DNA of 5,109 nucleotides from an uncultured Saprospiraceae bacterium (GCA_938044055.1 CALIQO010000281.1:1-5109); one strand, 5' to 3'; shown: positions 1 to 5,109, numbered from the stretch's first letter. Notes: generated by a model from the letters alone, not told the origin. Program-made: numbers and translations.

Positions 1-1
1 A

Positions 2-169
2 ATAGAAGGGGTTAGATCCAACTGGAAACCTACAGCCATCCATGTTTCAGGTTATAGATTGGAGTTTCTAGAAAAACTAAATCTGGACGGCATTGTACTG
101 GCCAATGCCTTTGAAATAAATGATGTTCCCTATTACTGGAAAAAAGGAAAGAAAGACATATGGAGTTAG
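2..169 (+). CDS. C-terminal end of an unrecognised protein (partial, 5' end outside window)
   Basis: An open frame enters from the left edge and gives 55 residues before a TAG stop at 167-169. It reads IEGVRSNWKPTAIHVSGYRL at the start and ends in a basic, aromatic tail (YYWKKGKKDIWS). The segment looks soluble: no membrane helix or cysteine is visible. I do not recognise the family from this fragment and assign no function. The last 10 nt overlap the start of the methyltransferase gene, so the two are almost certainly cotranscribed, and this protein probably works in the same pathway as the methyltransferase and the four-helix membrane protein that follow. The reading frame is reliable because it stays open without interruption and fits the overlap with the next gene. 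The identity is open. Confidence 0.72.
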   Translation: MEGVRSNWKPTAIHVSGYRLEFLEKLNLDGIVLANAFEINDVPYYWKKGKKDIWS

Positions 170-912
170 AAAGACGGCCATTTCAAGGAGTTCTGAATAT
201 ACTAGATTTTAACCGGCACTTCTACTATTATGGAATAATTGCTTTATTGCTTCTTCTGGCAACAGCTTATTTCCTCAAGCTTCCTGCAATTTTTTCAATA
301 CTACTTATTGGTGGTTTTGCCTATGGTTTATTAATGCCGCTTATCGTCTCTGCATATGTATATGACTTTTCTGGTTACTACAATTTACAGTGGATGGATG
401 AATTTGTTGAGAATAAATCGGCCTCCATGTCCATTGTGAATATAAATGCTGGCTTTGACGAAACAAGCTTTATCTTAAAAGACAAATTGAAAAACGCAGA
501 ATTAGAAGTATATGACTTTTACGATAAAGAGTTACATACAGAACAGGCCATTGTAAGAGCAAGAAAAGTTAGTCTCTTGTATCCGGATACAATTGAGATA
601 AAGACAGACGCAATACCCACAGATGATAATTCTACAGACATTGTATTCTTACTATCCTCTGCTCATGAAATAAGAGAATTCTCTGAAAAAGTAACCTTCC
701 TTGAGGAGTGTTTCAGGATATGCAAACCAGATGGAAAAGTCATTATGGTTGAACATCTTAGGGATTTTCCTAATTTCGTCGCCTTTACAATAGGCTTTAA
801 TCACTTCTTTTCTAAGAAGGTGTGGAGCAAAGCCTTTAAGTCAGCAGGATTTACTTCTCATAGAGAAAAAAAGTTTACCCCTTTTATGTCCATATTTGAA
901 TGGAGAAAATGA
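160..912 (+). CDS. Membrane-anchored class I SAM-dependent methyltransferase
   Basis: This 250-residue protein has two predicted N-terminal membrane helices (about residues 22-40 and 43-67) followed by a cytoplasmic Rossmann-type methyltransferase domain. Features seen include a motif I-like SIVNINAGFDETS (91-103), a following acidic strand LEVYDFYD (115-122), a motif II-like STDIVFLLSSAHEI (158-171), and CKPDGKVIMVEHLRD (188-202), typical of the late strand in UbiE-like methyltransferases. Motif I is unusual: where most relatives have DxGxG it reads NINAGFD, though the following acidic residue and the general fold pattern are kept. The membrane anchor suggests a lipid or other hydrophobic substrate, which is an inference. 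The ATG is preceded by AAGGAA about 10 nt upstream and overlaps the end of the previous gene. The TGA stop overlaps the start of the next gene. The methyltransferase call is fairly secure; the substrate is unknown. Confidence 0.83.
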   Translation: MELERRPFQGVLNILDFNRHFYYYGIIALLLLLATAYFLKLPAIFSILLIGGFAYGLLMPLIVSAYVYDFSGYYNLQWMDEFVENKSASMSIVNINAGFDETSFILKDKLKNAELEVYDFYDKELHTEQAIVRARKVSLLYPDTIEIKTDAIPTDDNSTDIVFLLSSAHEIREFSEKVTFLEECFRICKPDGKVIMVEHLRDFPNFVAFTIGFNHFFSKKVWSKAFKSAGFTSHREKKFTPFMSIFEWRK

Positions 913-1331
913 TGACACCAGAAGCAATCTTTATTCATTTTCGAATTATAGGTATCCTGTTGATAGGGTTATCTATGGTTCACCTCATATTTCCTTCTTA
1001 TTTTAACTGGAATGAAGACCTGAAAAACATAAGCTTGATCAATAGGCAGATGATGAATATTCATACCTTCTTCATAGCACTGGTAGTCTTGCTGATGGGT
1101 ATACTGTGTTTGTGTTCAACAGAAGATCTCATCCATACACAATTAGGGAAGCAAGTTTCATTGGGGATTGGAATATTCTGGTTCATCAGAATGGTTATTC
1201 AGTTTTTTGGTTACTCCAGCGAGTTATGGAAGGGGAAGGTTTTTGAAACCGTAGTTCATGTTTTATTCAGTACACTGTGGGTATACTTGACAACGATGTT
1301 TTTGTTGAATTACTTCACAGATGTACGGTAG
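912..1331 (+). CDS. Small four-helix integral membrane protein, function unknown
   Basis: The protein is about 139 residues with four hydrophobic segments (about residues 8-28, 50-68, 82-101 and 110-134) joined by short loops, and almost no soluble part. Histidines lie in or beside the helices (H24, H51, H116), and a polar loop contains FNWNEDLKNISLINRQ. I do not recognise a named domain. Three starts are possible: ATG at 900, 909 or 912. I chose 912 because GGAG at 902-905 lies 6 nt upstream; the 909 ATG would give a four-base ATGA overlap with the methyltransferase stop, and the 900 ATG has no visible ribosome binding site. The overlap implies translational coupling, so it may be a membrane partner of the methyltransferase or act in the same lipid-linked pathway. 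It is the last gene of its operon before the convergent gap. Confidence 0.8.
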   Translation: MTPEAIFIHFRIIGILLIGLSMVHLIFPSYFNWNEDLKNISLINRQMMNIHTFFIALVVLLMGILCLCSTEDLIHTQLGKQVSLGIGIFWFIRMVIQFFGYSSELWKGKVFETVVHVLFSTLWVYLTTMFLLNYFTDVR

Positions 1332-1404
1332 CAATTTAGCTTTTACCAAATGAAAAAAAAGTATACCGGTCAATCAAAATACCATAAAATAGAAATGTAA
1401 TAAT
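1332..1404. terminator. Convergent intergenic gap with possible weak terminator
   Basis: Two operons converge here, so transcription from both sides should end in or near this gap. On the minus strand a run of eight T (complement of A at 1353-1360) follows GACCGGTATAC, which can form only a short stem (GTAT with ATAC) around a loop. On the plus strand GGTA (1327-1330) can pair with TACC (1344-1347), again weakly, upstream of an A-rich run. Neither is a strong intrinsic terminator. The T run on the minus strand is the best hint, for the end of the four-gene operon. Confidence 0.3.
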
Positions 1405-1770
1405 CTAACATGAAAAGAATGCCAGCTTAGAAAACAGAATTAATGACAATGATAAACTTGCATAGAATAGGAACTTAGATCTGTTAATACCTTTTGTTTT
1501 GTTGATATAAAAAATTCTATATCCCGCTTCTGCAAAAAATAGTATGCTTACAATAAAAAATATGACCCAATATTCTTGAATCCAATGGGCAAAACCAGTT
1601 GCTGATAAACCGAAAATTGATAAACCAAAAGTGCTACATGTCGATGAACAGGCTATCGCACAACCAACAGTTCCAGATCCTGCACAACAAATTGCTGCCA
1701 CAGAACCTAGGACTGAAGTGATGTTTGAAGACCACAAGGCCTTGTTCTTAAATGTTTTTTTCTGCTTCAT
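1405..1770 (-). CDS. Small cysteine-rich membrane protein (CC-x7-C-x3-C-x3-C), possible metal or thiol role
   Basis: The product has 121 residues from ATG 1770. A basic N-terminus (MKQKKTFKNK) is followed by a glycine-, alanine- and serine-rich hydrophobic stretch carrying C28 C29, C37, C41 and C45, then two clear membrane helices (about 66-86 and 98-118) and a terminal cysteine (C121). The spacing C-C-x7-C-x3-C-x3-C puts the thiols along one side of the first hydrophobic segment. This recalls small heavy-metal uptake proteins of the MerT/MerC type, which use cysteine pairs in membrane helices, but the arrangement is not one I can match to any of them. ATG 1770 starts one nt after the sigma factor stop. 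ATG 1788 would overlap the sigma gene and give a further six residues, and a TTG at 1812 is less likely. As last gene of the sigma operon, it could be an effector or a membrane regulator of the sigma factor. Confidence 0.74.
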   Translation of the reverse strand: MKQKKTFKNKALWSSNITSVLGSVAAICCAGSGTVGCAIACSSTCSTFGLSIFGLSATGFAHWIQEYWVIFFIVSILFFAEAGYRIFYINKTKGINRSKFLFYASLSLSLILFSKLAFFSC

Positions 1771-1771
1771 T

Positions 1772-2290
1772 TTAAATACATCTTGCATGATTGCTTTGGC
1801 AGCAATCTTCAATGCGACCTTTTAAAAATTTTCTTGTTCGTTGGACTCTAGACTTAAGTGTAGGAAGAGGTATGTTCAAGGCTTTAGCGACATCTACTTG
1901 CGATTGTTGTAACAGATCTACTTGTTCATAAGCAATTCTATTATCTAAGGTTGTTTCATTTAAAAAAGAATTTACACAAAGTATAAGATCACAATTATCT
2001 TGATGATTTGTTGGCGCAGAATCTTGAACCATCGTTGAGAATAGGAGATTAGTAGAACGATGTTTTTTTCTTTTCTTAAAATAATCGAAAACCGTATTTA
2101 ATACCAATCTAAAGAGATATGATTTTGGTCTTTCACATTCACAACCTGACTCACAACATGTTTGTAATTTAATAAACGAGTCATGTAGCAGATCTTCTGC
2201 TTTCTGAACATCTTCAACCTTCGATTGAATAAGATTTAATAATCTCTCACGATGAAGATTATATAAGTTTTCTGTCACACAGGTTTTCAT
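1772..2290 (-). CDS. ECF-type RNA polymerase sigma factor, SigZ-like, cysteine-rich
   Basis: This 172-residue protein has the two-domain plan of ECF sigma-70 factors, which direct RNA polymerase to a small set of promoters. Region 2 (about residues 9-76) includes AEDLLHDSFIKL (31-42) and PKSYLFRLVLNTVFDYFKKR (55-74). Region 4 (about 108-158) holds the helix-turn-helix VDLLQQSQVDVAKALNIPLP and TLKSRVQRTRKFLK. The SRVQR-R-LK ending followed by CC (163-164) resembles the SigZ family. In SigZ-type proteins the CC is normally followed by a short acidic/aromatic tail; here the tail is a different short one, QSNHARCI. There are ten cysteines (4, 45, 46, 50, 52, 100, 105, 163, 164, 171), including CCESGCEC in the loop inside region 2. 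No anti-sigma factor is visible next to it. It starts 2 nt after the preceding gene's stop and probably regulates its own operon, which is inferred. Confidence 0.9.
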   Translation of the reverse strand: MKTCVTENLYNLHRERLLNLIQSKVEDVQKAEDLLHDSFIKLQTCCESGCECERPKSYLFRLVLNTVFDYFKKRKKHRSTNLLFSTMVQDSAPTNHQDNCDLILCVNSFLNETTLDNRIAYEQVDLLQQSQVDVAKALNIPLPTLKSRVQRTRKFLKGRIEDCCQSNHARCI

Positions 2291-2292
2291 GA

Positions 2293-3315
2293 TTAAGTTC
2301 TTTTTTTGTAACCAACAATAACATATTCTACTATGTCAAGAGCTGATGTAAGTTTTGAAAAATCTGGATAGATAATGCCATCGCGACCTGAATGATGCCC
2401 ATGCCCTTTCAACTTCATAATAATGTAGCCTTTTTCAACCTCAATGTCAACATACGAATCATATATTAAAGAGGGTTGTCCTAGCTGACCGGTTCCATTG
2501 TGAAATATTTCATCCTCCGCAAAATCATATTCTGAATAATACTCATTATCATCAAAAGCAACATTTATCTCCATTTTAAGAATAAAATCATCCTGATAAT
2601 CAACCGATGATTTCAATATAAAGTTTCCTAGTGGCGTTGCTCCTGTAATACCATCAGGCATAGGAGAGTCGATAGTAGGCATCGGCATCCCATCTTCATA
2701 TATGACTCCTCTTTTGTGAGACCATACAGGTAGTGCATTGACCCGTCTAAAACCTTTATCACTGTCTTGTGTACTCGTATCCAGTGTTTTATAATTATCC
2801 TTAGTGCGACCTCCTGCGAAAATTCCTTTTGCTGTAGCTTTAGTAATAAATAAGGTCTCAATATAATTCCCCAAAGTGTCTTCAGTCCATACGGCAATCT
2901 GAGGATGCCAAAAATGTTGTGCTGCTTTTAACTCTAGACTCAATTGTACTTCATCCGTCAGAGACATTAGAATTTCTGATTTCTTATTAGTTGAAAGAAG
3001 TGAACCATTTATTGCTTTCTGTCTAGCTCCGAAATCCATAAAATCTGAAACTACACTTGCTTCTGCTATAACCGCTAATCCTATTGTTCCCATCAGCACC
3101 ATTGATATCAAGAATATCCAGCTAGAGGAATACTTTTTAATGGCTCTGACATTATTTAAAATATGCACCAATGCAATTATTATAAATATAATACCAAACA
3201 AAGTGTGGACTGTGGCAATTTTTCTTGTGTATTCTGAGAAAAAAGAAATTACACCTGATGTACACAGAACTAAAAACACCAGAAGCATCAAGGTACTTGT
3301 TACTTGTCTTTTCAT
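2293..3315 (-). CDS. DUF4405-like membrane anchor fused to a DUF2271-like periplasmic domain with a flavinylation-like motif
   Basis: The 340-residue protein begins with three membrane helices (about residues 6-27, 33-55 and 66-87). The second contains H37 and H51, 14 apart, in VHTLFG...VHILNN, as in DUF4405-type membrane domains. The rest, about 118-340, lies outside the inner membrane and resembles DUF2271 periplasmic proteins: HPQIAVWTEDTLGNYIETLFITK (137-159), ALPVWSH (194-200), and DGITGATPLG (221-230). DGITGAT resembles the D-x-x-S/T-G-A-T/S site where ApbE attaches FMN through phosphothreonine, as in NqrC and RnfG. If it is used, the modified residue would be T227. Near the C-terminus is a histidine cluster, KGHGHHSGRDG (303-313). 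Redox function in the envelope is therefore plausible, but heme or FMN binding is inferred. The gene lies 13 nt after the exported cysteine-rich gene and 2 nt before the sigma gene, in one operon. Confidence 0.8.
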   Translation of the reverse strand: MKRQVTSTLMLLVFLVLCTSGVISFFSEYTRKIATVHTLFGIIFIIIALVHILNNVRAIKKYSSSWIFLISMVLMGTIGLAVIAEASVVSDFMDFGARQKAINGSLLSTNKKSEILMSLTDEVQLSLELKAAQHFWHPQIAVWTEDTLGNYIETLFITKATAKGIFAGGRTKDNYKTLDTSTQDSDKGFRRVNALPVWSHKRGVIYEDGMPMPTIDSPMPDGITGATPLGNFILKSSVDYQDDFILKMEINVAFDDNEYYSEYDFAEDEIFHNGTGQLGQPSLIYDSYVDIEVEKGYIIMKLKGHGHHSGRDGIIYPDFSKLTSALDIVEYVIVGYKKRT

Positions 3316-3328
3316 GTAATTGAGAACC

Positions 3329-3844
3329 TTAAAGTAACTTGCTAGCTTCTGTTATTCTCTGATCCAATAGTTTTACTCTGTCGGCTTTGCTTTTAGGTTG
3401 CAGTTTTTTTGGCAGCTTTTGCTTTTTGCTAGGATATATCTCGGATTCCATATTCATCAGATGTTTGTAAATAATATCTAAACTTTCCTCATCAGATTCT
3501 CCTACAATTCCATGCATAGTAATTGCATTATTGGAAAATTTATGAGGTTTATAAGTTTCCATTTTCGATTTTAAAGCCACCAACTTTGTTCTCAAGTCTG
3601 TAATGACTTTTGCTTCGCCAAATTTGGTTTGAGCGCCTCTGCAACTAGAAGGTGTACATCCAGATGTAGTTTCTTCTGTCGTTTTGGCGCAGCAGGCATT
3701 TTGAGCGGTAGACTGATTTTGATTTGTTTCGCAATTTGCTTCTAATTTATTGCTTGAAGTGCAACACGAACTCTGGGCATACATATGTGACCCTGAGGCA
3801 ATTAAAGAAATTGCAATAACGATTGATTTAAATTTGTTAAGCAT
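3329..3844 (-). CDS. Exported cysteine-rich protein, unknown function
   Basis: The chosen start, ATG 3844, gives 171 residues beginning with a clear signal peptide: MLNKFK, a hydrophobic core IVIAISLIASGS, and a likely cut after MYA at about residue 23. The frame stays open upstream to an ATG at 3976, but this would place 44 polar residues before the signal peptide, and the A-rich leader ATAAATAAAAAC directly precedes 3844. The mature protein opens with a seven-cysteine stretch (C27 C28, C38, C51 C52, C63, C68) in low-complexity Ser/Thr/Gln/Asn sequence, ending in CTPSSCRGAQTKFGEAKVI. A mainly helical, lysine-rich part follows, with ITMHGIVGESDEESLDIIYK (108-127) and a basic C-terminus. I do not recognise a named family. 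Soft-metal binding or disulfide exchange in the envelope is a guess from the CC pairs and the operon partners. It is the first gene of the four-gene operon. Confidence 0.82.
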   Translation of the reverse strand: MLNKFKSIVIAISLIASGSHMYAQSSCCTSSNKLEANCETNQNQSTAQNACCAKTTEETTSGCTPSSCRGAQTKFGEAKVITDLRTKLVALKSKMETYKPHKFSNNAITMHGIVGESDEESLDIIYKHLMNMESEIYPSKKQKLPKKLQPKSKADRVKLLDQRITEASKLL

Positions 3845-3861
3845 GTTTTTATTTATGATTG

Positions 3862-3877
3862 ATCGGATATTTCCGAT
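3862..3877. promoter_or_regulatory. Inverted repeat in the leader of the cysteine-rich operon
   Basis: ATCGGA-TATT-TCCGAT is a perfect 6-bp inverted repeat with a 4-nt spacer, lying 18-33 nt upstream of ATG 3844 on the minus strand. It also contains two ATATC direct repeats on the minus strand. It could be a small hairpin near the ribosome entry site or a repressor or activator site. It is not followed by a T run, so it is not a terminator. Chance occurrence in AT-rich DNA cannot be excluded. Confidence 0.4.
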
Positions 3878-4100
3878 ATGAATAATAAGTTTATCACCCC
3901 TAAGACTGCAGAACTCTCTAAAAGATGCATGCGTAATTAATTTTTCAATGATATTTTTCTGGTTTTGTAAATTCACGTAATTATTAGACAGCTATTTACC
4001 AGAGTATAAAGAATTGAAAGATGGTTTGAATTAAGTATGGAGAAGTAAGCATTATTATTCAATATCTTTTAAACCACCGTTTCTTATGGGAGTAATAATT

Positions 4101-4133
4101 TTCCTAGAACAGAATTAAGTCCTTTTCTAGGAA
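4101..4133. repeat. Perfect 9-bp inverted repeat upstream of the HAD gene
   Basis: TTCCTAGAA (4101-4109) and TTCTAGGAA (4125-4133) are exact reverse complements separated by 15 nt, ending 31 nt before ATG 4165. No T run follows on either strand, so an intrinsic terminator is unlikely. An operator for a dimeric regulator or a 5' UTR hairpin fits better. A near-match to the Bacteroidota -7 element (TAATTTTC, 4096-4103) touches its left arm, which would suit an operator, but no good -33 element is seen. Confidence 0.45.
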
Positions 4134-4164
4134 TAAGATACCACCTTTTATATCTTGTCTCACG

Positions 4165-4857
4165 ATGGAAAAAATCACTCATATTGCTTTTGATGCCGAT
4201 GATACGCTCTGGGTCAATGAACCTTATTTTAGGGCGTCGGAAGAACGGTTCACTAGAATGCTTTCAGCATATGCTGATCCTAGAATTGTTCAGGAAAAAT
4301 TGTTTGAAACAGAAATGAACAACCTAGATGTGTATGGCTATGGCGTCAAGGGATTCATCTTGTCTATGATTGAAACCATAAAGGAAGTAGTAAAAGGGCC
4401 AGAAGCGATAGGATTCATACGGGAAGCTATCGAGATAGGTAGGGCTCAACTCGCTCAGCCGATTGAATTACTAGATGGAGTAGAGGACGTGCTTCAATCA
4501 CTCTCAAGCAAGTACACACTGATCCTAGCAACGAAAGGGGATCTTATGGAACAAGAAAAGAAGATAGAAAAATCAGGACTTAAATCTCATTTTTTCCACC
4601 TTGAAGTAATGAGTAATAAAAAGGTTGCTAACTACAATGTTCTTTATAAGAAAATACAAGTGCAAGCCGATCAGTTGTGTATGATAGGAAATTCTGTAAA
4701 GTCAGATATTCTACCCGTCATAGAATCAGGCGGGAAAGCCATCCACATACCATACCATACAACATGGGCGCATGAGGAAGTCAATGATGATTCTGCTACC
4801 CGTTCTTTTCATCGTTTAGAGCACATCTCACAAGTTTTAGAATACTTCGATGTATGA
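4165..4857 (+). CDS. HAD-superfamily hydrolase (probable phosphatase)
   Basis: This 230-residue protein shows all haloacid-dehalogenase-type motifs in order: motif I DADDT (D10, D12, T14), with D10 as the expected nucleophile that forms the phospho-aspartate and D12 as the general acid/base; a helical cap region (about 16-100); motif II LATKG (T123); a motif III lysine in SNKKVANY (K152 or K153); and motif IV GNSVKSD (175-181) for Mg2+ binding. Length and cap position fit the phosphoglycolate-phosphatase-like branch, usually small-molecule phosphatases in the cytoplasm. The substrate cannot be told from sequence alone. The gene starts an operon: its TGA stop overlaps the ATG of an acetyltransferase-like gene as ATGA. 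No clear Shine-Dalgarno sequence is seen. No residue needed for catalysis seems to be missing. Confidence 0.93.
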   Translation: MEKITHIAFDADDTLWVNEPYFRASEERFTRMLSAYADPRIVQEKLFETEMNNLDVYGYGVKGFILSMIETIKEVVKGPEAIGFIREAIEIGRAQLAQPIELLDGVEDVLQSLSSKYTLILATKGDLMEQEKKIEKSGLKSHFFHLEVMSNKKVANYNVLYKKIQVQADQLCMIGNSVKSDILPVIESGGKAIHIPYHTTWAHEEVNDDSATRSFHRLEHISQVLEYFDV

Positions 4858-5109
4858 GTTCAAGAAGATTAGAAATAGAGACATGGATCAGGAAGGATTA
4901 TTTTCGATTTTACAAAGATTTTGAAGAACCTTTTTTTGGAATGACTGTCAACGTTCCTTGTACCTCGACTTTGCAACAAGCCCAGGAGGAGCAAGAATCT
5001 TTTTTCTTATTGTACTTGCACCGCATTCTCATGGTAGTTAATGAAGTCGAACCTTTTAGGTATCGAATTGAAAACAATGGGGTGGTGATTCATGATCGCA
5101 TAGATGGTT
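4854..5109 (+). CDS. Chloramphenicol acetyltransferase-like (CatA-like) O-acetyltransferase, N-terminal part
   Basis: The first 85 residues are present and the gene leaves the window. They match the N-terminal pattern of the type A chloramphenicol acetyltransferase family: IETWIRKDYFRFYKDFEEPFFGMTVNV (8-34), then LLYLHRILMVVNEVEPFRYRI (52-72) and VVIHDRIDG (77-85). Members are cytoplasmic trimers that move an acetyl group from acetyl-CoA to a hydroxyl group. The catalytic histidine lies near the C-terminus and is outside the window, so activity cannot be judged. Many chromosomal relatives in Bacteroidota are annotated as CatA-like without proven drug resistance, so resistance should not be assumed. 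The ATG at 4854 overlaps the HAD gene's TGA by four bases, which suggests coupled translation, and the family's conserved N-terminal tryptophan segment begins soon after this methionine, supporting the start. Confidence 0.88.
   Translation, partial: MSSRRLEIETWIRKDYFRFYKDFEEPFFGMTVNVPCTSTLQQAQEEQESFFLLYLHRILMVVNEVEPFRYRIENNGVVIHDRIDG

Larger units (their letters stand above)
3845..4164. other. Divergent intergenic region holding control signals for both flanking operons
   Basis: This 320-nt stretch separates the exported cysteine-rich gene (leftward) from the HAD hydrolase gene (rightward) and must hold both promoters. It contains two inverted repeats, listed separately, but no RNA gene that I can recognise. 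The usual Bacteroidota -7 element TAnnTTTG is not present as an exact match on the minus strand. On the plus strand TAATTTTC at 4096-4103 differs by one base but has no convincing -33 TTG. The open frame running leftward from 3976 through the left part of this region lacks support as a gene extension. Confidence 0.55.

Noticed and set aside
1405..1770. Naming the small cysteine-rich membrane protein MerT, MerC or MerF.
   Set aside because: The cysteine spacing does not match a mercury transporter pattern that I can recall, and no merA, merR or merP gene is nearby.
1771..1812. A longer form of the cysteine-rich membrane protein starting at TTG 1812.
   Set aside because: TTG is a rare start, and ATG codons at 1788 and 1770 lie downstream, the latter one nt after the sigma factor stop.
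1631..1825. A plus-strand open frame of 64 codons.
   Set aside because: It lies antisense over the cysteine-rich membrane protein and the end of the sigma gene, has no ribosome binding site that I can see, and its product resembles no protein family.
2628..2897. A minus-strand open frame of 89 codons in another frame.
   Set aside because: It lies wholly within the DUF4405/DUF2271-like gene, whose frame has clear membrane helices and domain motifs.
2293..3315. Calling the DUF4405-like part a b-type cytochrome because of H37 and H51.
   Set aside because: The two histidines are on one helix, and I cannot see matching histidines on the other helices to complete bis-histidine heme ligation.
3845..3976. 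A 44-residue N-terminal extension of the exported cysteine-rich protein, starting at ATG 3976.
   Set aside because: It would put a polar stretch before an evident signal peptide, and the A-rich leader directly before ATG 3844 suits a start there. The region also holds an inverted repeat suited to a leader.
4022..4076. Inverted TGGTTT and AAACCA sequences in the intergenic region.
   Set aside because: Only 6 bp with a 43-nt loop in AT-rich DNA; this is expected by chance.

Overview
The window is AT-rich, densely coded DNA from a bacterium that is most probably a member of the Bacteroidota, perhaps a marine or Cytophagia-type one. This placement is inferred. It rests on A-rich leaders with poor Shine-Dalgarno sequences (for example ATAAATAAAAAC just before an ATG), on the style of the small exported and membrane proteins, and on overlapping or almost touching genes. 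I see no rRNA, tRNA, CRISPR array, insertion sequence or phage gene.

Layout. (1) Plus strand, 1-1331: the 3' end of an unrecognised gene, a membrane-anchored class I SAM-dependent methyltransferase (160-912) and a small four-helix membrane protein (about 912-1331). Each overlaps the next, so they form one operon. (2) A short convergent gap, 1332-1404. (3) Minus strand, 3844 down to 1405: four tightly packed genes. In transcription order they are an exported seven-cysteine protein, a DUF4405-like membrane protein fused to a DUF2271-like periplasmic domain, a SigZ-like ECF sigma factor with ten cysteines, and a small membrane protein with a CC-x7-C-x3-C-x3-C motif. The gaps are 13, 2 and about 1 nt. 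(4) A divergent intergenic region, 3845-4164, with two inverted repeats. (5) Plus strand, 4165 to the end: a HAD-family hydrolase overlapping by four bases (ATGA) the start of a chloramphenicol-acetyltransferase-like protein that runs off the window.

The most interesting part is the minus-strand operon. Three of its four products are rich in cysteine. The fourth joins a membrane anchor to a periplasmic domain carrying DGITGAT, which resembles the site where ApbE attaches FMN covalently. The operon encodes its own sigma factor but no recognisable anti-sigma factor. My working hypothesis is a self-regulated cell-envelope redox or soft-metal/thiol response module, in which the cysteines of the sigma factor might sense the signal directly. 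The sequence suggests this but does not prove it. No substrate or metal can be read from it.
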